Assembly: GCA_030693155.1 (NCBI GenBank)
Contig: JAUYBJ010000204.1
Location: forward strand, 1 to 64,000
Direction of reading: 5' to 3'
Origin: Methylococcales bacterium
GTDB lineage: Bacteria; Pseudomonadota; Gammaproteobacteria; Methylococcales; Methylomonadaceae
Length of the DNA stretch: 64,000 nucleotides
The translations under genes and the position numbers were made by a program. The notes beneath the pieces are model-generated. The model was not told where the DNA came from. It was given only the letters and a program-made list of their open reading frames with translations, and made no database searches. Positions 35,896 to 44,395 of the stretch are shown one piece after another (positions within the stretch are counted from its first letter, which is position 1; each line of letters begins with the position of its first letter).

Positions 35896-36393
35896 TTAGG
35901 AAAACTTAATATTCAAGTGTTGAAATAAAGCGTTAATTAGGGTGCTGGAAAAACCGCGCTGCATTAAAAAACGGCTGCGTTTTGCCCATTCTGAACGGCT
36001 TAAACGGGTGTCATGCGGGTATTTTTTGAAATAAACTTGCTCAAGATGTTCCAGCCAACTGTCGGCAAACGCTGACAAACTATTATCAATATCAAAGGCA
36101 GGCACACCATTTTGTTTGAGCTCATAAGCAATGGCAATCGCTCCATAACCTTTTTGTAACCGATGCCGCGCATAACTTTCTGCATAACGGCTATCGCTTT
36201 GCCAGCCTTGATTGGTTAATTCTTCAATAACGGGCAAAACGGCATCCTTATCAAACCCTTTTGCCATTAATTTAGTGAGCAGTTCTTTTTGGCTATGCTC
36301 TCGCCGCGTTAATAAACGTAAGCAACTGTTTTTGATGTCCGTAGAGACGCATTTATCCGCGTCTCTACGTTCATTAACAGCATTCAACCCCAT
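35896..36393 (-). CDS. recX: RecA regulator RecX, with repeat-derived N-terminus
   Basis: RecX inhibits RecA filaments. The conserved body is clear: [71 protein letters not shown]. The first 20 residues ([18 protein letters not shown]) are odd: bases 36338-36368 form the palindrome CGTAGAGACGC...GCGTCTCTACG, read through as coding sequence. The ATG at 36393 is needed because no other good start lies downstream of the palindrome. It begins 7 bp after the recA stop. Confidence 0.9.
   Translation of the reverse strand: MGLNAVNERRDADKCVSTDIKNSCLRLLTRREHSQKELLTKLMAKGFDKDAVLPVIEELTNQGWQSDSRYAESYARHRLQKGYGAIAIAYELKQNGVPAFDIDNSLSAFADSWLEHLEQVYFKKYPHDTRLSRSEWAKRSRFLMQRGFSSTLINALFQHLNIKFS
36338..36368. 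repeat. Palindromic repeat within the recX 5' coding region
   Basis: GTAGAGACGCATTTATCCGCGTCTCTAC is a short hairpin, related to the GTAGAGACGTTGC repeat at 18950-19027. It contributes codons to recX. Confidence 0.8.
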
Positions 36394-36399
36394 AGAGTC

Positions 36400-37437
36400 T
36401 TAGACATCCACTTCACTAGGATCAAATTCAGGCGCAGCCGTTTGTAGTTTACTAAAGGCTTCGGCTCTGATTTTAGCTTCAATTTCTTTGGCTTTTTCAG
36501 GATTTTCTTTCAGGAAGGTTTTAACATTGTCCTTACCCTGCCCAATTTTGTCATTGCCGTAGCTGTACCATGAACCTGCTTTTTGAATAAACCCGTAAGA
36601 CACGCCTAAATCAACCAATTCGCCCGCAAACGAAATGCCTTCGCCGTATAAAATTTCAAATTCAGCTTGTTTAAACGGTGGCGCAACTTTGTTTTTTACT
36701 ACTTTAACGCGGGTTTCACTGCCGACAATTTCGTCACCTTTTTTCACTGAACCGATGCGGCGAATATCCAGACGCACGGAGGCATAAAATTTCAGTGCGT
36801 TGCCGCCTGTGGTGGTTTCAGGTGAACCGAACATCACGCCGATTTTCATACGGATTTGGTTGATAAAAATAACCAGCGTATTAGACCGTTTGATATTAGC
36901 CGTCAGTTTACGCAACGCCTGTGACATAAGACGCGCCTGTAAACCCATGTGCGAATCGCCCATATCGCCTTCAATTTCCGCTTTAGGCGTTAGCGCGGCA
37001 ACTGAATCGACCACCACAATATCAACAGCACCAGAACGCACTAACATATCAACAATTTCCAAGGCTTGCTCACCTGTATCAGGTTGAGAAACCAGCAAAT
37101 TATCAACATCAACGCCCAATTTTCCCGCATACCCTGGATCTAATGCGTGTTCCGCATCAACAAACGCTGCCACACCGCCCAGTTTTTGCATTTCGGCAAT
37201 GACTTGTAACGTCAGCGTGGTTTTACCTGACGATTCAGGGCCATAAATTTCAACCACGCGACCGCGCGGTAAACCGCCGACACCTAAAGCAATATCCAAG
37301 CCCAATGAACCAGTGGAAACAACATCAATATCACGCGACGCAGCGACATCGCCCATACGCATGACTGAGCCTTTGCCGAACTGCTTTTCTATTTGCATTA
37401 ATGCCGCGCTTAGTGCCTTCTTCTTATTGTCATCCAT
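36400..37437 (-). CDS. recA: Recombinase RecA
   Basis: Homologous recombination and SOS protein. The start [20 protein letters not shown] matches RecA N-termini, so the ATG at 37437 is chosen (345 aa) over the upstream ATG at 37476. Walker [17 protein letters not shown]-type [20 protein letters not shown] (loop 2) and the acidic C-terminus ([10 protein letters not shown]) are present. I see no clear LexA box upstream. Confidence 0.98.
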   Translation of the reverse strand: MDDNKKKALSAALMQIEKQFGKGSVMRMGDVAASRDIDVVSTGSLGLDIALGVGGLPRGRVVEIYGPESSGKTTLTLQVIAEMQKLGGVAAFVDAEHALDPGYAGKLGVDVDNLLVSQPDTGEQALEIVDMLVRSGAVDIVVVDSVAALTPKAEIEGDMGDSHMGLQARLMSQALRKLTANIKRSNTLVIFINQIRMKIGVMFGSPETTTGGNALKFYASVRLDIRRIGSVKKGDEIVGSETRVKVVKNKVAPPFKQAEFEILYGEGISFAGELVDLGVSYGFIQKAGSWYSYGNDKIGQGKDNVKTFLKENPEKAKEIEAKIRAEAFSKLQTAAPEFDPSEVDV

Positions 37438-37593
37438 TGCTATTGCCCTGTGTGTGAAAAATGCTCTTATTATCACATACCGATAGGGCTTCTGGTAGTG
37501 TTCATTTAGCCTGATTCAGGCAATTAAAATGCTGAATCACGTCTTGAAAAATAGTCTTGAATGTTCACGCTGCAAAAGTCAATCTAATGGCAT

Positions 37594-37836
37594 TTACATC
37601 CTGCGATCGGGACAATATCTCCGTATATTTCCATTATCCCGAAAACAGTCAGTTAGCCGATACTGATAACACAAAACACAGCGATTTAATCGACGCTGAT
37701 AACGACAATAAGCGCACATTGCCAAACGATCAAGTCGATCAAACTGAATTTTGTTTTTTATAGATCGTCCGAATTGCTTGACGTGTAATGTGGCATAAAG
37801 TTGCCGTGCCTGATTGATGAGAGTGTCATTATCCAT
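37594..37836 (-). CDS. Hypothetical 80-aa cysteine-containing protein
   Basis: A possible small gene between hldD and recA. Residues 1-40 (MDNDTLINQARQLYATLHVK) look like an ordinary soluble helix; the second half is rich in Arg, Tyr and Cys (CAYCRYQRRLNRCVLCYQYR) with two CxxC pairs. An AGG lies about 10 nt before the ATG. An overlapping plus-strand frame is less protein-like. It may also be a gene remnant. Confidence 0.35.
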   Translation of the reverse strand: MDNDTLINQARQLYATLHVKQFGRSIKNKIQFDRLDRLAMCAYCRYQRRLNRCVLCYQYRLTDCFRDNGNIRRYCPDRRM

Positions 37837-37907
37837 TTCTATTTACCTGTGAGCTTACTTGTTAAGTGCGTTGGGAGAGATGGGTTGCGTACCAATGACT
37901 ACCGTTT

Positions 37908-38858
37908 TTATTTCTCCCGATTTAACCAATCCAAATACCGTTTAACGCCTTGTTGAACGGTCAAAAATTCGTGGTCACACCCTGCGGCTCTTAAGCCTGA
38001 AATATCAGCTTGGGTGTAGCTTTGATATGCGCCTTTTAGATGATCTGGAAAGGGAATGTAGTTAATTTCACCCGCTTTATGCCAGTCAATAACCGCATTA
38101 GCCATTGTATTAAAGGTTTCCGCACGTCCTGTGCCGACGTTAAAAATGCCGCGCTGGTCTGGATGGTCTAAAAACCACAAATTGACTGCTACCACGTCAT
38201 CCACATTAATAAAATCGCGTTGTTGTTCTCCATCGGCAAAACCATCACAGCCTGCGAATAACCGTACTTGCTTATCGTTTAACACCTGTTGGTTAAAGTG
38301 AAACGGGGTGCTGCTCATTGAACCTTTGTGTTGTTCGCGCGGGCCATAGACGTTGAAATAACGAAAGCCGACAATCGGGCTTTTGGTGTCGGGTAATAAC
38401 GCGCGGACATATTGGTCGAACTGAAATTTTGAATAGGCGTACATATTAATCGGGTGTTCGCATTCGCGTTCGACACGAAAACCGTGTTCGCCATTGCCAT
38501 ACACCGAAGCCGAAGACGCATAAATAAAAGCGGTATTTTTGGCGATGCAGGCTTGTAGCACGCGCTTGGAATATTCGTAATTGTTCTGCATTACATACTG
38601 ACCGTTCCATTCCGTAGTTGCCGAACACGCACCTTGATGAAACACCGCTTTTACTTTGTTTAAAAATTTGGGTAGCGCGAGATTTGTCAAAAACTCGGCT
38701 TTATCCATGTAATCGGCGATATTCAAATCGGCGATATTGAGCATTTTGCGCCCATTTTCCAAGTTATCGACTAACAAAATATTAGTGATGCCGCGTTCAT
38801 TCAGTGCGCGAATTAAATTACTGCCGATAAAACCTGCACCGCCTGTGACGATAATCAT
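37908..38858 (-). CDS. hldD: ADP-L-glycero-D-manno-heptose 6-epimerase
   Basis: An SDR-family NADP enzyme making the heptose precursor of LPS inner core. GGAGFIGSN near residue 6, catalytic YAYSKFQFDQ (Y-x3-K) and the HldD-specific NGRKMLNIADLNIADYMDK start are present. 316 aa is normal. Its ATG overlaps the hldE stop by 4 bp, forming a gmhA-hldE-hldD operon. Confidence 0.96.
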   Translation of the reverse strand: MIIVTGGAGFIGSNLIRALNERGITNILLVDNLENGRKMLNIADLNIADYMDKAEFLTNLALPKFLNKVKAVFHQGACSATTEWNGQYVMQNNYEYSKRVLQACIAKNTAFIYASSASVYGNGEHGFRVERECEHPINMYAYSKFQFDQYVRALLPDTKSPIVGFRYFNVYGPREQHKGSMSSTPFHFNQQVLNDKQVRLFAGCDGFADGEQQRDFINVDDVVAVNLWFLDHPDQRGIFNVGTGRAETFNTMANAVIDWHKAGEINYIPFPDHLKGAYQSYTQADISGLRAAGCDHEFLTVQQGVKRYLDWLNREK

Positions 38859-40279
38859 TCCCCTGCCCTCGCTTTGTTAATCATACGCGTTGTTGATTGT
38901 CCATCAACAAACGATAAAATTCTGACTTCGCCGCCTGCTTTAATGACGCATTCCGCACCAGCTACTTGGTCGGTGGTGTAATCGCCGCCTTTGACAATCA
39001 CATCGGGTAATACACGGCAGTACAAGCGTTCGGGGGTGTCTTCTTCAAATGCAACTACCCAATCGACACACGCCAACGCGGATAACACCGTCATGCGTTC
39101 CTGTAAGCCGTTAATCGGGCGGGTTTCGCCTTTTAAACGTTTGACCGACTCATCGGAATTAACCGCAACAATGAGTCTATCGCCCAAGGCTCTTGCTTGT
39201 TGTAGATAAGTAACGTGTCCAGCGTGCAGTAAATCAAAACAGCCGTTGGTCATAATGACGCGCTCATCATGGGCTTTCGCCCCTGCAATCAAGTGAACCA
39301 GTTCCTCTTCTGAAACCACACCAAACGCAGAGTCACGCTCGCCGTGCATGGCGCGGGTGAGTTCCAGCATGGAAACGGTGGATGTGCCGAGTTTACCGAC
39401 CACAATACCAGCGGCTAAATTGGCTAAATACATCGCTTCGGTGAGCGGTTTTTGAATGGCGATACTTAACGCCATAACGGCAATCACGGTATCACCCGCA
39501 CCTGTGACATCAAACACATCTTTGGCTTGTGCGGGCAGTGAATGCGCTTGCTCGTCCTGTATTAAAGTCATCCCCGCTTCGCCGCGTGTCAGTAACAGCG
39601 TGGGGATTTCGTACTGCTGTAACAAATGCCGTGCTTTTGCCAATAACGCAGCCTCGTCATAACAGACACCAACTACCGCGTGCAGTTCCGATAAATTAGG
39701 CGTGAGTATATCGGCGTGGCTATAACGCTGATAATCCACACCTTTAGGATCAACCAGTGTTGTTAAGCCTTGATATTTAGCCAGTTGAATATAATCGGCA
39801 ACATCGGCTAATGTGCCTTTGCCGTAATCTGAAAACACAATCACATCGTGTTCAGGCAAGTGTTTTTTTAAGCGCGTTAATAACGCGGCATGGTCAAAAT
39901 GCAGCGTGGGTTCTTCAAAATCGACACGGATAAGCTGTTGATGTTGCGCCATGATGCGCAATTTACAAATCGTGCGAATTGCCGCTTCATTGACAAAATC
40001 ACAACTTACGCCGTGCGCTTCCAAAATAGTCTTGAGGGTTTCGCCTTCTGCGTCTGCTCCGACCACACCCAGCAAAGTGACTTGACCGCCTAACTTGGCA
40101 ATATTTAATGCCACGTTACCCGCACCGCCAACGCGCTCTTCGGTATTTTTAACCCGCACCACAGGCACGGGAGCTTCAGGCGAAATACGCGCCGCCGTTC
40201 CAGACCAGTATCTGTCCAGCATCACATCGCCGATGACTAAAATCCGCGCTTTATTAAACTCAGGTGTTGTCGCTAACAC
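38855..40279 (-). CDS. hldE: Bifunctional heptose-7-phosphate kinase/heptose-1-phosphate adenylyltransferase
   Basis: Two fused enzymes of ADP-heptose synthesis. The N-terminal PfkB-type kinase (about 1-320; ARILVIGDVMLDRYWSGTAA, DVTGAGDTVIAVMALS) is followed by a nucleotidyltransferase (about 340-474; MTNGCFDLLHAGHVTYLQQA, IVAVNSDESVKRLKG). Length 474 aa equals E. coli HldE. Overlaps gmhA upstream and hldD downstream. Confidence 0.97.
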   Translation of the reverse strand: MLATTPEFNKARILVIGDVMLDRYWSGTAARISPEAPVPVVRVKNTEERVGGAGNVALNIAKLGGQVTLLGVVGADAEGETLKTILEAHGVSCDFVNEAAIRTICKLRIMAQHQQLIRVDFEEPTLHFDHAALLTRLKKHLPEHDVIVFSDYGKGTLADVADYIQLAKYQGLTTLVDPKGVDYQRYSHADILTPNLSELHAVVGVCYDEAALLAKARHLLQQYEIPTLLLTRGEAGMTLIQDEQAHSLPAQAKDVFDVTGAGDTVIAVMALSIAIQKPLTEAMYLANLAAGIVVGKLGTSTVSMLELTRAMHGERDSAFGVVSEEELVHLIAGAKAHDERVIMTNGCFDLLHAGHVTYLQQARALGDRLIVAVNSDESVKRLKGETRPINGLQERMTVLSALACVDWVVAFEEDTPERLYCRVLPDVIVKGGDYTTDQVAGAECVIKAGGEVRILSFVDGQSTTRMINKARAGE

Positions 40280-40856
40280 TTAATCTCTCCTCAACCACGC
40301 CACACCAATAGTGACCGATTAAAATATGGGCTTCTTGAATACGCGCTGTTACATTCGATGGTACGCACACGCTAAGAGTGGCGTGTTCACGCAATGTGCC
40401 ACCTGTACCGCCTGTTAAAACAATCACTGTCATGCCTTTGGCACGCGCGGCGATAGCGGCTTTTAATACGTTGTTACTGTTGCCTGAGGTGGAAATAGCA
40501 ATCAAACAATCTTTGTCATTACCCAAGGCTTCCACTTGACGGGAAAACACCGTGTCAAAATCAAAATCATTGGCATGAGCGGTTAAAATTGAACTGTCGG
40601 TGGTGAGTGCAATCGCCGCTAATGCCCGTCGCTTTTTCTCATAACGCACCACAAATTCTGCCGCAATGTGCTGACAATCCGCTGCACTGCCGCCATTACC
40701 ACACAGTAAAATTTTTCCGCTTTGCTGCAAAGTGTTAATCAGCAACTCGGCGGCTGCTTCAATCAACGCATTGCAACTGGCTAAATTGTTCATTGTTTCA
40801 CGATGCTGTTCAAGCTCGTCTATAAAGGGTTTCAATACCTGTCTCCGCTGACGCAT
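40260..40856 (-). CDS. gmhA: Sedoheptulose-7-phosphate isomerase (or DiaA-like SIS protein)
   Basis: First enzyme of ADP-heptose synthesis, with a SIS fold: GKILLCGNGGSAADCQHIAA, ISTSGNSNNVLKAA, and the C-terminal ARIQEAHILIGHYWCGVVE. 198 aa. DiaA is a close relative, but the overlap with hldE by 20 bp argues for GmhA. Start at the ATG 40856; another ATG 21 codons in is possible. Confidence 0.9.
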   Translation of the reverse strand: MRQRRQVLKPFIDELEQHRETMNNLASCNALIEAAAELLINTLQQSGKILLCGNGGSAADCQHIAAEFVVRYEKKRRALAAIALTTDSSILTAHANDFDFDTVFSRQVEALGNDKDCLIAISTSGNSNNVLKAAIAARAKGMTVIVLTGGTGGTLREHATLSVCVPSNVTARIQEAHILIGHYWCGVVEERLSVSDNT

Positions 40857-40978
40857 TTTTATAATGCGTTTATTTTATCATTACTAGTGAGGGTATGAGG
40901 GGTGTTGTGTGTGCGAGGATGTGTAATGCGTAGTTGGTGGTACATTTAGTGAGAATGTGCACACCTAATTGGCTTGAA

Positions 40979-41347
40979 TTACCAATGTTTTTTTGCCTTG
41001 TTCCATTTATACAAGACAGCCGCAAAGGTATTATAAAAAATGGTACTTATTTGACGAATGATGGGGAAGCCGAAAAATTTAGCCTTGCCCTGTTCTTTTG
41101 GAGAATTTCGCCAGATTTCCAGAAAAGCATCAAAACCTATGAGTAGTTTACCGTCTGCATTTATTAAATGTAGACGTTCACGCACAAACTCAAGTTCAGA
41201 ATCAATGTTGTTAACCAACGAATAATCAGAGTGAACATCCTTCCAATCTATAGGACAGTCTTCCATCTTATTTTTTTGCGCTTCTATCCCTGCATTACAA
41301 ACTGGACAGGCGGAATTGTAATAAACCTCAATTTTTTGTTTATCCAC
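40979..41347 (-). CDS. DCC-family thiol-disulfide oxidoreductase-like protein (DUF393)
   Basis: A 122-residue protein with the DCC pattern: YYNSACPVCNAGIEAQK (C14-x2-C17) in a thioredoxin-like fold, then GFDAFLEIWRN and a C-terminal amphipathic helix. Members are thought to be redox proteins, often near membranes; the substrate is unknown. A lone gene between gmhA and a secreted repeat protein. Confidence 0.85.
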   Translation of the reverse strand: MDKQKIEVYYNSACPVCNAGIEAQKNKMEDCPIDWKDVHSDYSLVNNIDSELEFVRERLHLINADGKLLIGFDAFLEIWRNSPKEQGKAKFFGFPIIRQISTIFYNTFAAVLYKWNKAKKHW

Positions 41348-41434
41348 TGTAGCGACTCATTTAAAAATTGATAATAGTGATAGCCATAGTTGGGCTACTA
41401 AAAAGCGGCAACCCAAGCTACAGACTAAGTTAAT

Positions 41435-41926
41435 TTATTTCGGATAAACAGGCTGTTGATAATTTTGTTGTTGCGGATAACCTTGCTGTTGCGGGTAGCC
41501 TTGTTGCTGAGGATAACCCTGCTGTTGTGGGTAGCCTTGTTGCTGGGGATAACCCTGTTGTTGCGGGTAGCCTTGTTGTGGTTGTTGATAGCCTGTCGGT
41601 CTTGTGGGCGGCAACTTGCTGCCTGTGACAGTTTTCTTCAAATAGCCTTTGTTCTGCATACAACCATCAATTTGATTAGGCGGGACTAAGGCTTTGGTAG
41701 CGACGTTTTTAATGATACTCAAGGCATCACCGCCTGCCAGCGGGTTGCTGTCATCGCCTGTATTGACTTGATCTTCACAAGCGGCTGTTTCACTCGGATC
41801 AGCCAGATAACCGTCACGGTCTACCCAGATGGTTCTTTGTTTAGGTGCGGCGTGGGCGGTGGTTAATCCAAGTGATAATAACAGGCTCACCAGTACACCC
41901 ATTTTTAATGCAGAAGTTGAATTCAT
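41435..41926 (-). CDS. Secreted protein with C-terminal GYPQQQ tandem repeats
   Basis: From the ATG at 41926 (AAGAGAAC site upstream) the product is 163 aa. Residues 1-26 are a signal peptide (MGVLVSLLLSLGLTTAHA, cleaved before APKQR). A middle domain has two cysteines (ETAACEDQVN, DGCMQNKGYL). The C-terminus carries about six copies of YPQQQG plus variants, encoded by 18-bp tandem repeats at about 41455-41585. The frame extends upstream to 42016, but those codons lack support. Such low-complexity tails are found in surface or envelope proteins; function unknown. Confidence 0.8.
   Translation of the reverse strand: MNSTSALKMGVLVSLLLSLGLTTAHAAPKQRTIWVDRDGYLADPSETAACEDQVNTGDDSNPLAGGDALSIIKNVATKALVPPNQIDGCMQNKGYLKKTVTGSKLPPTRPTGYQQPQQGYPQQQGYPQQQGYPQQQGYPQQQGYPQQQGYPQQQNYQQPVYPK
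41455..41585. repeat. 18-bp tandem repeats encoding (GYPQQQ)n
   Basis: Successive units of about 18 bp (GGGTAGCCTTGTTGCTGG and close variants) run across the 3' part of the secreted-protein gene. Units differ by synonymous changes, so copy number may vary between strains. Confidence 0.85.
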
Positions 41927-42027
41927 GATACGTTCTCTTAAGTGGTTAAATAAAATTGTGATTTTCCAATTGCTGACTGAACGGTCGCTGAACAGTATTA
42001 AATGACTGCCAGTCATTTTTAACTTTA

Positions 42028-43785
42028 CTATAAATCAGCGGGATCAGGTTGTTCTTTGAATTGTATGGCGTGTAAACGAGAATATGCGCCATTTTTATCA
42101 ATTAATTCCTGATGTGAACCTTGTTCGACAATGCGTCCTTGCTCCATGACTAAAATCATATCGGCATTTTCGATGGTCGATAACCGATGCGCAATGACTA
42201 ACGTAGTACGATGCCCCATGACTTTTTGCAAGGCAACCTGAATGTAGCGTTCTGATTCAGTATCGAGTGCCGAAGTGGCTTCGTCTAATATCAATAGCGG
42301 CGCATCTTTCAACAAGGCACGGGCAAGAGCTAAACGTTGCCGTTGTCCGCCTGATAATTTTACGCCGTTTTCGCCAATTTCCGTGTCTAACCCTTGCTCC
42401 ATGTTGCTGATAAATTCCATTGCATAGGCATCAATGGCGGCGGCGGTAACGGCTTCACGACTAGCACCCGCCAACGCGCCGTAAGCGATATTATTAAATA
42501 CGGTGTCATTGAATAAGGTCACTTGCTGATTTACCAAGGCAATTTGTTTGCGTAAATTAGTCAATTTATAGTGACTGATTTCTACGCCATCGAGCAGTAT
42601 TTCGCCTTTTTCATGATTATAAAACCGTGATACCAAACTGACCAAGGTGCTTTTTCCGCTACCCGACGCACCCACCAGTGCGATAGTCTGTCCTGCTTCG
42701 GCTTTAAAATTAATGTCTATCAACGCGGGTTCATTCACACCTTCATATTGAAACGTTAAATTTTTAAATTCCAGCGTACCGACACAACGTTCAATTTCAT
42801 AATCGCCTTCGTCAACTTCGCTTCTTTCATCGAGAATTTCAAACAGCGATTCAGCGGCAACAATGCCTTTTTGTATATCGCTATTGGCATCACTCAGCTG
42901 ACGTATTGGTCTGGGTAATAAAAACGCCGCTGTTAAATAACCGACAAAAGCACCTGTTGTGGATTCTTTCATAAAAAACAACGCCATATACATCAAACCC
43001 GATAAGGCGATGGCAATAATAATTTGTAAAACGGGCGTGTGAATAGAAATAGTCGTCGATAGTTTTAACGACTGACGGCGATTAAATAAACTGCTGTCTA
43101 AAAAGCGTTGTTTCTCATAATCTTCGCCGCCGTAACTGCGTACCACGCGATAACCGCCGACTAATTCGGAGGTAATGTGGGTTATATCGCCGATGGATTC
43201 CTGAATTTTTTTACTGATAGTACGCAACCGCTTACTGACATACACCACTAACACGGCAATAATCGGGGCAATGCCGATAAACACTAACGACAATTCCCAG
43301 TTACTGTAAAACAGGTACGCCAATAAACCCAGCGCGGTTAAACCTTCGCGGACAAAAGTACGAATCGCATCGGTTGCCGCATTAGTGACTTGTCCGACAT
43401 TATTGGTAATACGCGAAATCATGTGACCGCTGTTATTGGCATCAAAATACACGGTGGGTAATTCGGTGTATTTATCAAAAATCTCACAGCGCAGGCTATG
43501 CACTACATTACAGGATACTTTGGCTAAAAAATAATTACCCAAAAATGCGCCGATACTGCGCACCACAATCAAGCCGCTGAACCAGATGGGTAGCAGATAC
43601 ATTTTCTCGCGTGAGTGACTTTGTAAGGTATTAATGATGTTCTTAATCAACGCCGCAAATAACGGCTGGGTCGCTGAATAGATTAAAAATCCGAAGATAC
43701 TGACGATAAACAGGGCTTTGTGCGGAGCTAGGTAAGTCAATAATCGTTTGTATATTTTCGCATTACCGCTAAGTTCTTTTTTCAT
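42028..43785 (-). CDS. msbA: Lipid A export ABC transporter MsbA
   Basis: A half-transporter that flips lipid A-core across the inner membrane. Six transmembrane helices precede the ATPase domain with Walker A GASGSGKST, the signature LSGGQRQRLALARALL, Walker B PLLILDEATSALD and the H-loop VIAHRLSTI. The ATG at 43785 gives 585 aa, as in E. coli (582); the frame is open to 43821. Fits with the nearby heptose genes. Confidence 0.93.
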   Translation of the reverse strand: MKKELSGNAKIYKRLLTYLAPHKALFIVSIFGFLIYSATQPLFAALIKNIINTLQSHSREKMYLLPIWFSGLIVVRSIGAFLGNYFLAKVSCNVVHSLRCEIFDKYTELPTVYFDANNSGHMISRITNNVGQVTNAATDAIRTFVREGLTALGLLAYLFYSNWELSLVFIGIAPIIAVLVVYVSKRLRTISKKIQESIGDITHITSELVGGYRVVRSYGGEDYEKQRFLDSSLFNRRQSLKLSTTISIHTPVLQIIIAIALSGLMYMALFFMKESTTGAFVGYLTAAFLLPRPIRQLSDANSDIQKGIVAAESLFEILDERSEVDEGDYEIERCVGTLEFKNLTFQYEGVNEPALIDINFKAEAGQTIALVGASGSGKSTLVSLVSRFYNHEKGEILLDGVEISHYKLTNLRKQIALVNQQVTLFNDTVFNNIAYGALAGASREAVTAAAIDAYAMEFISNMEQGLDTEIGENGVKLSGGQRQRLALARALLKDAPLLILDEATSALDTESERYIQVALQKVMGHRTTLVIAHRLSTIENADMILVMEQGRIVEQGSHQELIDKNGAYSRLHAIQFKEQPDPADL

Positions 43786-43915
43786 ATTATTGTTATGTAA
43801 ATGGAAACGCAAAGGACGCAAAGTATAGGCGTAAAGTAGGTAAAATGGCTATTTTCTTTATGAGATGTGCCGTGTAGCACGCTATCACTGAACACAGTTA
43901 AGCCAGATTGTCGAT

Positions 43916-44110
43916 AACCGCGTAGCGGTGAAATGGTTGTAGCAACAACATATAAATACAATCAAGCCCCGTAGGGGTGAAATGTTTGCTTGCATTCAAC
44001 ATTTCACCCCTACGGGGTTATATAGTCTAAACACTGAGGCTACAAATATTTCACCCCGCTGGGGTTTTTTCCTTAACTGTGGGCAGAGCGACGCAGCGCG
44101 TGGGAACTAA
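43916..44110. repeat. CCCCGTAGGGGTGAAAT inverted repeats and terminator-like hairpin
   Basis: The msbA-DUF2905 gap (43786-44117) holds no gene. At 43967-44017 the arm CCCCGTAGGGGTGAAATGTT pairs with its complement AACATTTCACCCCTACGGGG. Partial copies flank it (GCGTAGCGGTGAAATGG; TTTCACCCCGCTGGGGTTTTTT at 44050-44072, the last terminator-like on the plus strand). A GCGCGTGGGAAC half repeat follows at 44098. Confidence 0.8.
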
Positions 44111-44117
44111 ATAAGTA

Positions 44118-44333
44118 TTATCGACGAAAAAACAAATTCACAATAATTGTCAGGATAATACTAACGACTATCATCGACGTGATAGGAATAAACAGCATTT
44201 TATGTTCATCTTCAATACGAATATCACCGGGTAATTTACCAAACCAATTAATCAGCCACGGCGCGTAGTTGACAATAATACCCAAGGCTAATAATACAAT
44301 ACCCGCGATGATTAACAATTTACCTGTTGTCAT
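44118..44333 (-). CDS. DUF2905 family small membrane protein
   Basis: A 70-residue protein from the ATG at 44333 with two transmembrane helices (LLIIAGIVLLALGIIVNYAP, IPITSMIVVSIILTIIVNLF) around the family hallmark WFGKLPGDIRIE. Function unknown. The open frame extends to 44381, but that stretch lacks conservation. Confidence 0.88.
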   Translation of the reverse strand: MTTGKLLIIAGIVLLALGIIVNYAPWLINWFGKLPGDIRIEDEHKMLFIPITSMIVVSIILTIIVNLFFRR

Positions 44334-44395
44334 GATAGCCCATGTAATAATGATACGCTCATGCCACACCGCGTGTGGCATGAGACATAACTTGT

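Noticed and set aside
37557-37763. Plus-strand 68-codon frame upstream of recA
   Set aside because: It overlaps a minus-strand frame with a better start context; neither is strong and this one has no ribosome site.
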